A stretch of 64,000 nucleotides of DNA from Setoptus koraiensis (GCA_048013815.1 CM106586.1:7564001-7628000); one strand, 5' to 3'. Shown: positions 19,004 to 30,360, numbered from the stretch's first letter. The notes: generated from the letters alone by a model not told the origin. Numbers and translations: made by a program.

Positions 19004-22000
19004 TCATTTATCATGGAGATGCAACATAGCATTGTAGTGTTCAGGTTGATAGGTGCCCAACGTTGTTGGCGATATACCATTCTTAGGTTCGGGCAAAAAA
19101 TATGTTAGTCGATTTAAAGTTGGCCTCACGGGAGAATTCATCGCATAATATTGATTATAATTCTGATCTACATCGTCTAGATTGTTGTTGTTGTTGCTGT
19201 TGCTGTTAATAGTGCAGTTAATTTGGTTATTTTGGTGGCGATTGGAACAATCTTGATAGTTCGACTGTTTTTCTTGAGTGTCCTTTATTTGAGTTGCCTT
19301 GTGACCGTTATTCGTCGAGTTACCCTTTAAGTTGCATGATTTCCATCTTCTGTTGGATAGGGTGACAAAATGATTGGCCAGCCCATCACTTGACCTATTG
19401 AATATGCCCTTCCCATAGTCTCTTTTGTCATTGTTGTCATTCGATATATTACCATCGACATCTTGAGATACATTGTGATCAGTGTAATAATGGTTATCTT
19501 GCTGTTGTTGTTGGTTGTTAGTGCTGGCAGTAGTTTGCGTCAATAACTTAACTTTAGGCATTCTAATTCTAGCAGGTATATTAAAATCTTTGAGACTCTT
19601 TAGGTAATGACCAATAATGGATTTGTCTTTGTTCATCTTAACACCATCGCCATTGTTTGAAATGCTAGTTAGCCCTCTTTCTCGATCACCATTGATCTGA
19701 CGTTCATCTTGCCAATCTCGATCAATGCAATCATTGTCGCCATTGGACAGTGATTCAGCTTCGTTGGAGAGCTGATTGTTGTTTTCAGCGACAGCTAGTG
19801 GACTTTTTTGCCCAGAATTCCTAGTTATTGTACATCCATTACTATTATCTAAGCTCGACAATGAGCTCAATGAAGATGATGATATCGATCGCGATAATGA
19901 GGCTCCATCACTAATGGCTAGATCGCTATTGAATGAATCTGTTCTATTAAGTACGTGCATTGTCAATGTAGACAACTTGTTAGGCTGCTCTGTATCGTCC
20001 ACGACATTTTTTATAAGCTGACGCAAGCTAATTGCAGATTTAGAGCTGGATACTTGTTGTTGCTGTTGTCTCTCTATTGACATTATATCACATGATGATA
20101 TAAGATTAGAAGTAGACTTAGCTGTTGTTGGGGTGTGATCATAAGAGTCTAGATTGACTGCATTCGAAGTTTTTCGTTTACTTCGAGGCTTTTGTTTCAA
20201 TTTGAGAGACATCTGACGTTGTTGTTCTAGCAACAAAGATAATCTCTTTTCCTCTCCAGAGCTGTCATCTTTTTGTTGCAGTTGTTGAATAGGAACTTCG
20301 TTTGATTTGGCTGACTGGGTTGCTTGCGAGTTATGCGATGATAATTGTTCGGGTTCACTTCTTCCATTTATCTCAACCTGATTATTATCCAGAAGTAATT
20401 GTTGCTGTTTTTGTTGCTGCTGTTGTTGCATCATTCTATAATTACGCTTGTTTAGTTTGGACATCAACTCTTCTACCATTGCTTGCTGATGGTTGACATT
20501 GAATTCGCGTTTTAGAACAGTTATAGTTGGCTGATCGGTTGGATATGGCTTGTTGTTGCTTTTGTTGTTCGCAAACTTATTCCTGCTCATGTTCGGAGTT
20601 GGAAGTCTAGAATTTATACCAGTAGTACCATCATTATCGGTGTCGAAATTATCATTGCTAGAGTTCTGTTTGTTATTTCTGACCTGTAGATGCAGGCCCT
20701 TGTTCAAAATGTCGGAAATATCGGTATTTACATTCTTAGTGGCCTGAGCTGAGACATTATTTCTAAGATTCTTAAAGCCATTTTGGATTTGTTTTGAAAA
20801 GATTAGCGAGTTAAAAAGTGGCCTTTGATGGTTTGACAGTTGTTGCTGGTTGTTGTTAGGACAATTGGAGTCGGCCTGAGCCAACGACGGAGACAGTGAA
20901 GAAGGCTCGGGTACGGAGGGTATACAACAGTCGCCGTGAACATAGTGTGATAAATTGTTTGCAGATACGTTATTAGTTGGGGCTGTTACTGTTGCTATTG
21001 GTGTTGTTGAAGAGGAACTAGTAGAACTATGATTATAATTTAAAGCCTCGTCTACAACATCGTATAAATCGTCTAAATTCTTAGATGATCTAATAGATGA
21101 GTTGGCCATATGTATATCACTAGAGGACGACGAGGAGCCACCGGTGGTAGCATAACATGCCGAGCTATTGCCCGAATCGTTAGAAGATACTGTGGATGAC
21201 GGCGAAGACGGAGGTTCAACGGATGGATTTCTAGTACTAGTAGCGGATCGTTGTGGCTGATGAATGTTTGTCGCCACTGTTGGACCCGGCGATGAGCCAA
21301 CAATTTGTGATCTTTGACTTTTCAAGCCTAGCTCAGAGCCGTTTGAACTGCTATGCTGAGTGCTATGACCACTATCTTGGCTTCCACTACTTTGACTACC
21401 TGTTGATGAACAATGTGATTGCTGATCAAATTCTCTTTGGACATTATGATGTTTGTCATCATCATTATTATGCTCATTGACACTAGCAATGATTTGACGA
21501 TCGCTCTGATATATCTCGCTAGGATCATCCACATCTGAATGGTCGTCGGAATTGGTGGTGGCAACATTAGCTGCGGTTAAGAGAGTCTGCTGGTGAGGCT
21601 TGGGTGCCAATGATGTTTGCAATTTAGAAACTGAGACCAAAGTTGGTATGTTTGACATAGAATTGCCAGAAAATTGTGATGCGACTACCATCTTTTGATG
21701 TTGTTGCTGCTGTGATGTTGGCTGTTTCTGATGATGAACATTGTAACTGGACGTTGACAACGAATAGTTGTTGTATTTAGGCGAATTATTTAGGTTGCTG
21801 TTGTTAACTGGCTTATCTGTCATGAGATGGCGATCAGAATCGTTGAAATGATGAAGGCCGGGCGTCAGGTTGTTGCCATCTTGACGTTTGTTTTGTGAGG
21901 TATTCATAGCACTATTGTAATTAGTATTGATCATCATGATATTATTAGAATGATGATCATTGACAGACAAAGTGTCGACATTTTGCAGCGTAGGCGTTGA

Positions 22001-23140
22001 TATGGATCTTCTATAAATAGCCAGACGTTGATCCATGATTGCCTCTAGCTTCTCTTTGATTTGCTTGAAGCCCTGGCGAGCCTTCAAACTCCTAATATCC
22101 TCGTCGTCGTCGTCTTCCTCCTCACGATCTAGTTCTGTCTCTTCTTCCCATTCGTGATCTGACGATGATGATTGTTTGCCATCATCATTGGCAAGCTCGT
22201 GCTGTTGTTGTTGCTGCTGACTATTATTGGTTTTGTTATCGTTAAAACAATTCATGATGGGTGATTGCTGTCTGGTCATCTTTCTCCTATTGAGTTCATG
22301 TTTTAATTGAGTACTCAACATGGAACGCAATACGCCACTAGTGTGTAGGTGTTGTTTTGAATTGGCGTCTGTTACAATAACCAGTGGCTGCTGTTGATTG
22401 TTGCCAGCAGTGGATGGCGACGGCGGGCGCGATCCCATGAGACAATCGGACGAAATTGGCTTGAAATTGCCTATGGTGCCTCTGTCTTGTATAACATCCT
22501 CTATGATTCGTTGATTTTTGATAGGTTTACCAACTTTCATAAAGCCACTGGTTGACTTGTCCGACTGATCATAATTGTTGTGATCGTTTGCCTGTTGCCG
22601 CTGATGGATAGTGGACGAGGTGGATAGTGTAGAGGAATTTGATGAGGAATCGTCGAAGTCGGAGCCCCATCCAAAGTCGTCGTCGTCATCGTCGTCGTCG
22701 TCGTTGCTGTTGTTGTTGTTGTCGTGATTGTTTGTTATTAGTACATTGTTAGTGACTGTTGTTGTGGCGTTGCTGTTGTCCGTGGAACAACATTGTTGTT
22801 GATGTCTGGTCTGTTTGTTTTGATTGCTGTTGTGGCGCGTATAGGATGAGGCGCTCATGCGAAAGGACGAGTTTCTACTCAGACTCTTTCTCTTTTGAGC
22901 TTGCAAATAAGCGTGATGGCTCTTGGGGTGATAGTAATGATGATACTGGTGGTGGCTCAGATACGATTGTACACTGGCGGTTATCTTGCAGCGGCGCTTG
23001 CTATTTCTCAGCGGATTGTTGCTGGCGTTGGCTGGATTATTGGCGCACAACACTGTTGACTGGCCAGTGAAATCGTACGATTGCTGCATTTGGCCTCCTC
23101 TGTGACTTGCGCCCACCAGATCTGTTCGGCGTGGATCCAT
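19004..23140 (-). CDS. 1378-residue asparagine/serine/glutamine-rich disordered protein
   Basis: One uninterrupted frame starts at the ATG at 23140. No folded domain is recognised. The order is: a basic, histidine-rich N-terminal part (KRRCKI, SYLSHHQYHHYYHPKSHH); a run of aspartates followed by FGWGSDFDD at about 150-162; an acidic stretch then a helical segment (GFKQIKEKLEAIMDQRLAIY) at about 330-390; serine, asparagine and glutamine tracts; TVLKREFNVNHQ and MVEELMSKLNKRNYRM near 870-905; SIIGHYLKSLKDFNIPARIR near 1170-1190; and a C-terminal LPEPKNGISPTTLGTYQPE. These short islands may be conserved binding motifs in an adaptor or regulator. Repeats are coded by mixed CAA/CAG and AAC/AAT, so the tracts are old. 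The real coding status is supported by the length, the poly(A) signal and non-repeat islands. Function unknown. Confidence 0.8.
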   Translation of the reverse strand: MDPRRTDLVGASHRGGQMQQSYDFTGQSTVLCANNPANASNNPLRNSKRRCKITASVQSYLSHHQYHHYYHPKSHHAYLQAQKRKSLSRNSSFRMSASSYTRHNSNQNKQTRHQQQCCSTDNSNATTTVTNNVLITNNHDNNNNSNDDDDDDDDDFGWGSDFDDSSSNSSTLSTSSTIHQRQQANDHNNYDQSDKSTSGFMKVGKPIKNQRIIEDVIQDRGTIGNFKPISSDCLMGSRPPSPSTAGNNQQQPLVIVTDANSKQHLHTSGVLRSMLSTQLKHELNRRKMTRQQSPIMNCFNDNKTNNSQQQQQQHELANDDGKQSSSSDHEWEEETELDREEEDDDDEDIRSLKARQGFKQIKEKLEAIMDQRLAIYRRSISTPTLQNVDTLSVNDHHSNNIMMINTNYNSAMNTSQNKRQDGNNLTPGLHHFNDSDRHLMTDKPVNNSNLNNSPKYNNYSLSTSSYNVHHQKQPTSQQQQHQKMVVASQFSGNSMSNIPTLVSVSKLQTSLAPKPHQQTLLTAANVATTNSDDHSDVDDPSEIYQSDRQIIASVNEHNNDDDKHHNVQREFDQQSHCSSTGSQSSGSQDSGHSTQHSSSNGSELGLKSQRSQIVGSSPGPTVATNIHQPQRSATSTRNPSVEPPSSPSSTVSSNDSGNSSACYATTGGSSSSSSDIHMANSSIRSSKNLDDLYDVVDEALNYNHSSTSSSSTTPIATVTAPTNNVSANNLSHYVHGDCCIPSVPEPSSLSPSLAQADSNCPNNNQQQLSNHQRPLFNSLIFSKQIQNGFKNLRNNVSAQATKNVNTDISDILNKGLHLQVRNNKQNSSNDNFDTDNDGTTGINSRLPTPNMSRNKFANNKSNNKPYPTDQPTITVLKREFNVNHQQAMVEELMSKLNKRNYRMMQQQQQQKQQQLLLDNNQVEINGRSEPEQLSSHNSQATQSAKSNEVPIQQLQQKDDSSGEEKRLSLLLEQQRQMSLKLKQKPRSKRKTSNAVNLDSYDHTPTTAKSTSNLISSCDIMSIERQQQQQVSSSKSAISLRQLIKNVVDDTEQPNKLSTLTMHVLNRTDSFNSDLAISDGASLSRSISSSSLSSLSSLDNSNGCTITRNSGQKSPLAVAENNNQLSNEAESLSNGDNDCIDRDWQDERQINGDRERGLTSISNNGDGVKMNKDKSIIGHYLKSLKDFNIPARIRMPKVKLLTQTTASTNNQQQQQDNHYYTDHNVSQDVDGNISNDNNDKRDYGKGIFNRSSDGLANHFVTLSNRRWKSCNLKGNSTNNGHKATQIKDTQEKQSNYQDCSNRHQNNQINCTINSNSNNNNNLDDVDQNYNQYYAMNSPVRPTLNRLTYFLPEPKNGISPTTLGTYQPEHYNAMLHLHDK

Positions 23141-23160
23141 CAATTATAATTATTGTTAGT

Positions 23161-23175
23161 ATTATTATTAGTATT

Positions 23176-23214
<39 letters not shown>
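23161..23214. repeat. (TTA)n microsatellite
   Basis: About 18 ATT/TTA triplets with two GTA interruptions, just upstream of the start of the disordered-protein gene and probably within its 5' UTR or promoter. Confidence 0.95.
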
Positions 23215-24148
23215 GCGGTTGTTGATAATATGCCAGTTGCAAATGGTCGAGTGTGTGTGTATTCGCGTACGCGGGTCAGGATTAAAATGATGATTGATTT
23301 GCCATTCGGGTGTCCGCACCGCAATGGCGACCATTTTTTCGATTGTTGTATAATGGGCGATAATGGACGATAATATATATATAATGATAGCAATAACACA
23401 GTGGTAATGTTAGATAATGGACGAACGGATTATGCGAGTGTGAGAGTGGATAATAAACGGATAATGGCGATCTCTCTTGTTGCCTAAGGCCTTTGTTGCG
23501 GTGCAATGCTGGTTTGCTGCTGCCGCCGCTCACTAACGGGTTGACCGCGTGCGGGTCGGTGCACCGCACCACACCGCACCACACTGTCCGTACCGCTGTA
23601 GCAATAGCGCAGAGTCTGCACTACGGACAGTTGGCTTCAAAGTGCAACTTGTTGCACAATGGTGCAAGCGGTGCACAACCAAGCCAGTCGTGCACCACTT
23701 TGCCAACCAGCGCCAGGCCCCAAACTTGAAATGGCACACTGACACTCAGTGAGTGAGCGCGTGCGTGGCGCCACCTACGCAACAATTCGCGCGCGCGCGT
23801 GCTATCGCAAAATTTGGCTAAATCTTAAAAATAAAATAATAATTTTTTCTTTATCATCATTTCTATCATTTTTCGCGTTTCTATAATTTTCTTATAACAA
23901 TTTTCTAATTTTTTTCTCTATACATACTGTATATCGCCGGCTATATTAGTCAAACGACTGCTCATTCGTTGGGTTTGTTTGCGTTCCAACGAATCGCTTA
24001 TTTTGGCCGACTCTGCTGGTCTCGCGTTAACGGCTCCGTCGGCGCTAACTCGCGCAATCACGCAATCATGGCATAACGGATAATTAGAAAGTGGGCGATA
24101 CAGTGTCCCTGCTTGCAGTTTTCAATATCTGTTTGTTTTCTGCTGTGA

Positions 24149-24178
24149 CAAGCTGCCTAGCTGGCAGTAGGCAGCTTG
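24149..24178. repeat. inverted repeat, 11-bp arms, 8-base loop
   Basis: CAAGCTGCCTA and TAGGCAGCTTG are exact reverse complements around GCTGGCAG. Confidence 0.9.
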
Positions 24179-24340
24179 GCGGCTAATGACTTGCGATGGA
24201 GTTGCTTGTTAAATTAAGTAGAGCCATTAATAAATAATATTAACAGCCGTACGGTGTGTGCCGGCTGTTTGTTTCTGCGTGTCGTTACTGTTGTTTCATT
24301 TGATTAATTTGCGTTTCATCTCGATCAAAACCAACATTAC

Positions 24341-24363
24341 CTTCTCTCTCTCTCTCTCTCTCT
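24341..24363. repeat. (CT)n microsatellite
   Basis: About eleven CT dinucleotides. Confidence 0.9.
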
Positions 24364-25333
24364 ATCTCGCCATCTCGCTATCTCTGTATCGCTCGTTCGC
24401 GTATGGTTTCAATGATACGACCGCCAAAAGCCCGCCGATTCTCGGAGCTGGAGATGAAAGTTTCGAGAATCGGATTGAGTCCAATCACAGCGCGGCCCGG
24501 ATAGGGAGAGGGGCAGGCTTGCGGGTTGCGTATCGGCTCTGCTGGGCTCGACGAGCGTCGGGCTCGAGTGGCTCGTTGAGCGCCACTCGAACTGCGGAGC
24601 CCGCCAAATAGACAGGCCAAATAGATCTGTCCAATCAATCAGACAGGCGCTTGTTGAGACTACTGGCGCTGTCGGCTGCGAGTTGTCCCTATAACACACA
24701 CACACACACTATATGACAAGATGATTTAATCGAAAATATTCAAATATTGTCTGATTATAATAATTTATTTGTCTTTGGTCGGTGCACTGCTCGAGCGTTC
24801 AAGCGGCTCCCCTTGGCAGCGACTTGTTTGCCTTAGCGGTTTCTTGAGCGAGTCACTTCACTGCACTTGGCAACTGAACAACTCCTACTCGTCCAACGAA
24901 TACACACAAAATACATAATATTGCATTAGCACAACATTACTTTGGTTAGTATTGAACACTGTGTATTGGCGTGTATCGTTGCGTTGAAGACGGCACCGGA
25001 CCGGACCGGACCCGACCGAATCGGACAAAACGGGCCAAGACGAGAGCACGGCCAGCGAAATGAATGAATGAGCGTCACGAGACCACCCGTTAATATTATT
25101 GAATTACTGCTGGCGCAATTCAATTCAATTCGGGCCGCTGTTTGAATTGAATATCCGACAATTCTTTGCTTCTGTCACTTGAGATCATTGTCGGATGGCC
25201 AGTGACTTGTTATTATTATTTGCATACTTCTCATTGATTGGTCAATAACGATCTGGCGTGGCCAACTATTTATACACATCATAATCTGGGCACTTGTGGA
25301 CGCAGCTTGCGACTGGTCAGTTGGTCAGTAGTA

Positions 25334-25368
25334 TGTTGTTTGCTACCACGAACAGGTAGCAAACAACA
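25334..25368. repeat. inverted repeat, 14-bp arms, 7-base loop
   Basis: TGTTGTTTGCTACC and GGTAGCAAACAACA are exact reverse complements separated by ACGAACA. Confidence 0.95.
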
Positions 25369-25695
25369 GCAAAGAGAGCCTGTTGAAAGGCCCAATGTAA
25401 ATAGCCGTTCATGATGACTGATAGCGCCGTTCCAATGCTGAATATTAATAGGATGGCCACTTCAATAATAATGCCGGCCGGCCGGCCGGCCACTCGATCG
25501 ATGGACAGCTCGTATTATTAGATTTGACTTGCTTGCCACCGACATTTGCAGTGCGTCTGGCAAATCGGCAAATGCGCATTGTTATGTTTGCCTGTTGTTG
25601 TCGTTTGCCATGTGCCATTTACAACGGATCACTCAATTGGAAACGGGCAATCATTGTTGGCGGCAGCAAACAAAAATACCATTACATAATGTCTG

Positions 25696-25755
25696 ATAAT
25701 GTTGGATAATATCGGATAATATTAGATAACATTGGACAACATTGGATAATATTGG
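25696..25755. repeat. 10-bp minisatellite, unit ATAATATTGG
   Basis: Six 10-base units (ATAATGTTGG, ATAATATCGG, ATAATATTAG, ATAACATTGG, ACAACATTGG, ATAATATTGG). Confidence 0.9.
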
Positions 25756-25948
25756 ATCGGACAGGCGAATCCCGAGGGGTCGGCAAGTGTCGAAGCGCGT
25801 CGACTATTGTCGAGTTGGACAACAGGGCCGGACAGGCTCAAGTGGCTTGATTGATTGAATTGATCGGTCAGTGATCGAAAGCGCCGAGTGACACACAGGA
25901 TTGTTGTTCACGTACTTGCGCCGATCAAGCTGATCAATTGTCAATCGG

Positions 25949-25976
25949 ATGTCCGGCCGGCTGAGCCGGTCGGACA
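25949..25976. repeat. inverted repeat, 12-bp arms with one mismatch
   Basis: ATGTCCGGCCGG and CCGGTCGGACAT pair with one mismatch around CTGAG. A GGC run follows directly. Confidence 0.8.
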
Positions 25977-26427
25977 TGAACGGCGGCGGCGGCGGCGGCG
26001 GCGACAACGACCACAACGCCAACAACAATCAAGACTCTCGAGTCGAGAGGGCTCGGCCCGAGGCACTATTACTAGCGGCCAGAGATTACTATTAATATCC
26101 GCCGGACAGTGTGGCTCGCTCACTTTCTACCTGTGCTGCTGCTGCTGTCATCCGTTATGCGGCTGACAGTTGAGTGGCTCGATGCTGGTCATCCATCATG
26201 GCCGAGATGCGGTCATTGTTATGATGGTATCGCCATTGGATCAACTGGTCAAATTAGACGCGCCAGTCAACGAACGCCGACACGATGATAACATGGTGTG
26301 GGCACGATGATGCAACTTGTATGTATCATACTGTTGCTGTTGCCGCTGTTGCCGCTGTTGCTGTTGTTGTTGTTGCTGTTGGCGTCGGTTGTTGTTGCTG
26401 TTGGCGTCGGTTGCTGGCGTCGCTGTT

Positions 26428-26470
26428 GGCCAAACTAGGGCCAAACTCGGGCCAAACTCGGGCCAAACTC
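26428..26470. repeat. 11-bp minisatellite, unit GGCCAAACTCG
   Basis: Four 11-base units; the first has one substitution (GGCCAAACTAG). Confidence 0.85.
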
Positions 26471-28175
26471 GGGCCAACTGCGGCGTTATCTAGATCTTGT
26501 GCGCTGCATGGTGGCATCATGGTGGTCGGGCGGCAGCGGGCACATGTGGACAGGTAAAGGTGGAATCAATCATGTCTCAACTGGCTGCGCAGCCCATCGC
26601 GCTTCGAAACGGATCTGGCTCGGTGCGATCGGCACCACGCACAGGCTGCACCGGCTGCAACAACGAGTGACCAAAGTGATCATAGTGGCCTCATTAGAAT
26701 GGCCACATTGGCTCGCAGCGAGCTGCATCAGGCTGCTGGCAGCTTTGATGCAAGCTCTCAGCGAGCTATGACGCAAGTGCCACTCACATTATACACGGCA
26801 CACTACATATATATTGCGATGCGATATATACGATAAGACGAGGCATTACGTAACTTACGTAACGAAAGGCATGAGACGCTAAACGAATCAAGCGATCGAG
26901 TGTGAGCTGCTGCCCAGTTGCGCAAGCTATTTTTGGTTTCAGTTGCAGCTCGAGCTTGATATTGAGCTTGATTCTGAGTTTTGATTCTGAGTTTTGATTT
27001 TGGTTTCGGTCTCGGCGGTGTGCCGAGCATGGCGCCTGGCAAACAATAATGGATATTAGATGCGATTAGCAATTCGCATCTTGCATCCCCGAGCGCCGTT
27101 ATGATTAATGCTCGGCCAAACGAATCTGCTCAGCGAAACTGTTGTGCTCTCGCTGCCGACTGAACAGTTATCATCAGTTATCATTATCAGCTATCATTAT
27201 CGGCTATCGTTGTCAGTTATCATGTCGCTGCATTGTCTTTGGTTGGATTATTCAAGCCTCAGCCACAGTCAACAGTGTCCATTATTCACCATAATCGACA
27301 ATGATGATGAGCTCGGCGCTTGACCAATCGATATCGCACGGTCCGATGTTCGGTGGTTGGCCCCATGGGATCTCGTCCGGTATCGACATGGCAGCTCATC
27401 TGATACCGGCATGGGAGCTCATCTGGTATCGACATGCGAGATATGCGCGGATGTGGGCCCAACTGGCCGGCGCGGCCTCAGCTCAGATGTGAGCAGCGCC
27501 CCGAGCGAATGATTGATGCAAGTTTGCAAAATCGCCAGTGGCACTCAGTGCATTTGGCAACGGACTGACTGAGGGATTTTTGCGCTTTTGGGCTCGTTTG
27601 GGCCGGCGCCACAAGCTGGCAGCGGCAATTCGTCGGGCCAATTCATTGCCGGCGACCAACAGCGGAGAGCGCTGTCATTACGCAACATGGGCATTATGCA
27701 ATACATGGGCAGTATAATGTATTATGGGCATTATGCAACATGCATGCTGTGGCCAGCGTCTGGCTTACGTAATGTGTGCGCAATGCTATGCATTGCCGGC
27801 CATTAGCCGCATTACGACAAGTGGCTAGACAACAATTATGTTACGTAACGAAACAAAACAATTGCCGCCGCGTCAGAACAAAACGAACTGATGCAGGCGA
27901 GCGGCATGCAAATGGGCGACTGCACACTTTTAGTGTCATTGTGTCACCGTGGCATGGCGCAACAAGCCGTTCGAGCCGGTTGCGCCATGGTTGCCAAGCT
28001 CGAACGGGCCAGACCGTTTCGCAAACACTCTCTCTCACTCTAATAATAATGAGAGATGTAATAATAGAAGCCGCTAGGCGAGCCCGCGAACGCCCAGACA
28101 ACAGGCTGACAGGGATTATTTTTGCGCTCAATGCGGCGCACTTGTCGCTGCCAATTGCAATTGTTGTTCGAGACG

Positions 28176-28206
28176 CTTCGGCCGGGCAGCGTCGGCCCGG
28201 CCGAAG
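28176..28206. repeat. inverted repeat, 12-bp arms, 7-base loop
   Basis: CTTCGGCCGGGC and GCCCGGCCGAAG are exact reverse complements around AGCGTCG. Confidence 0.95.
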
Positions 28207-28562
28207 GAGGCCAGAGTGTGTCCACTTTTCATTATCACCCGCCTGCCACTATTAATCTGGGCACAGTGTGCGTCGCTGCCAATTATCTCTCTGGTCAATC
28301 AATGCGACCATTCAGGTGTGACAGCCAGCCAGTGTTGCCAAGACGGGCGAGTCTAGGCGACATTTGTCTGGCAATTGCCAGTTGGCCGCCGCTGCCGCTG
28401 TGGCCAATGGAGTGCGACAGCGCGCCGACGATCCAGTGCGGCGACACTCCGTTGCGACAGCCGAGCTCACCTGTGCACTGAGCGCTGTTATATATATATA
28501 TATCTCACCTGTCCTATGACTTGTACACACACACAGTTTAGTCGCGCCAGCAGTTGCGTCAG

Positions 28563-28609
28563 TTTATATGTTTGATGGTGCGGCCCGCCCGCACCATCAG
28601 ACATATAAA
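28563..28609. repeat. hairpin, about 21-bp stem, 5-base loop
   Basis: TTTATATGTTTGATGGTGCG faces CGCACCATCAGACATATAAA with a single T-G mismatch, which would be a G-U pair in RNA; one further G-C pair closes the stem. No gene is seen around it. Confidence 0.9.
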
Positions 28610-28995
28610 AACCTTATAAACAGCATGGCTCGGGCCGGTCAGCGGCGGGCCGGCCCGCTCTCGACGCTAGTGGCGCCACTGACGCTAGCGACGCCAACTG
28701 ACGCTAATGGCGCCACTGACGCTGGTGTCGCCACCGACGGGCCAACTGACACTTGGCCGGCCATTTGTCGTTGTTGTTTGGTTTTGCTGACTCGGGGGCG
28801 ACAACAACGCCACTGGCGGCCAGTGCGCTGGCCAATGCAACAGGCAGCGCAATTATTGTTGCATTGTCGCCGTGTCCACTGACACGGCGTTGCCGCAATC
28901 ACTCAATCGCTGAGTGGCCCCGATGTGACGTAATGGCCGTTGTATTACTTTCCACTGACATGCTGTTGTGAGATGTTCATTTCGGCGTGTCGTCA

Positions 28996-29022
28996 GCTCG
29001 GCGAAATGACATTTCGCCGAGC
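28996..29022. repeat. inverted repeat, 12-bp arms, 3-base loop
   Basis: GCTCGGCGAAAT and ATTTCGCCGAGC are exact reverse complements around GAC. Confidence 0.95.
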
Positions 29023-29644
29023 GCTGCTGCGTCGCGCATCTCACACGATTGTGGCCACTTTTTCCACTTAATTTGCCGCCGATAACCATCAATAATTTGT
29101 CCCGATCGGCGGCCCGCTCGCCAGTGCCGACCGGCCGCCAGTGTCGACCGGCCGCTGGCTAAAAATAGCCAGCCGTGCATGGAATCCAGTGTCCAGTGTT
29201 ATGAGTTGCGTCGCGAATCGTGATCGACACAACAAGAGTCTTGTTACGCGACCGAGTTGCGCAAAAACTCACAAAAATGCCCGGCCACAATTTTCGAACT
29301 GAAGCGGCCATATCTGGCCGCATCAGCGACGAAACATTTCATTTGGGAACGTTGCGGCGCCGAATCGATTCGAACTTTGCAATGAATCGATTCGAACTTC
29401 GAATGGAATCGATTCGGCTCGCCTGCGGCCGTTTTGCGGCGCACAACTGGCCAGACAAAACGGCCCGGCAAAAGTGTCACCTGTTGCACTGGTCAGCGGC
29501 CAGTGGTGACAGTCGACAAGTCGGTGGCAGGTGACAAGTGTCAAGTGGCAACAGTTGACGGCGAGTTGCGAATTGTCAACGAGCCACTGTCGACAGTAAT
29601 GACAGCTCGCCAGCCGTCGGTCCGCTGGCTGCGATCGCTGCACG

Positions 29645-29710
29645 CTGCAGCCGGTTGCACCGAGCTGCAGCCAGTTGCACCGAGCTGCAGCCAGTTGCAC
29701 CGAGCTGCAG
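29645..29710. repeat. 20-bp minisatellite
   Basis: Just over three units of CGAGCTGCAGCCAGTTGCAC; the first partial copy has CCGGTTGCAC. Confidence 0.9.
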
Positions 29711-29885
29711 CGGCCGCAACGAGAGTTTGTGAACGCGCCGTCTGGCGTAGGTCTGGCCAGCTATATCCGGCCAGCCATATCTGGCTTGCTGGGTCTGGTT
29801 GCCGGGTCTGGTTGCCGGCTCGAATGGCTCGAGTGGCTCGAGTTGGTTGGTGGAGGCTCGAGTTGGTCGAGGCTCGAGGGCTTAC

Positions 29886-30004
29886 CTGCGCTGGCGTGCA
29901 TCCTCTGGCGGGCCTTCTTGTCCAGGGTGCGCAACTGTCCGACGAGCCGCCTGGCGGTGAACGAGGCCTGGTGCTTGCACTCCACGACGGCCTTGTTGAG
30001 GTGC
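29886..30004 (-). CDS. internal coding exon of an unrecognised protein
   Basis: Read leftward from 30004, 119 bases contain 39 complete open codons flanked by a CGACAATTAG acceptor, with a pyrimidine-rich stretch 20-60 bases upstream, and a consensus donor (GCGCAG then GTAAGC). 37 of 39 codons end in G or C, far above the flanks. The peptide begins HLNKAVVECKHQASFTARRL and continues with GQLRTLDKKARQRM, basic and probably helical. One base is carried in and one carried out. I do not recognise the family. It may belong to the same minus-strand gene as the exon at 62936-63167, which would imply about 33 kb of intron between them; no exon linking them is certain. Confidence 0.65.
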
Positions 30005-30310
30005 CTAATTGTCGAATCGGGCCGATTGGTGGCGGCGGCGCGACGATGGGGGCGAGAGTGGCGAAAGAGACGCAAGGTTGTCGGGTTAGTTTTCTCGTTC
30101 AATATTTATTGTGTTATATATAGACAGATTGTATCACATAATTTATATGTGGACGCAGGGATAAATTATATTACATGCAGACGGACGGGTAAATTATATT
30201 ACATGCAAACAAACGGATAGATTGTGTTATATATAGACGGAGAGGCGAGTTGTCACAGTGGCTGACGGCCGATTAGCCATCATTGTAATTATATTATTAT
30301 TCGCCAGGGG

Positions 30311-30360
30311 CTTCGCGCAAATTCGCGCAAATTCGCGCAAATTCGCGTCAATTCGCGTCA
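30311..30360. repeat. 10-bp minisatellite, unit ATTCGCGCAA
   Basis: Five 10-base units, the last two with ATTCGCGTCA. Confidence 0.9.

Larger units (their letters stand above)
23141..29885. other. GC-rich repeat-bearing DNA, no supported gene
   Basis: The first kilobase is AT-rich and carries the 5' side of the disordered-protein gene; beyond about 24.4 kb CpG-rich sequence begins. Contents are simple repeats, minisatellites and inverted repeats listed separately. Short frames exist on all strands without family matches. If the minus-strand exons at 29886 and 62936 are right, parts of this could be intron or 3' region of that gene, but I cannot identify its end. Confidence 0.5.
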
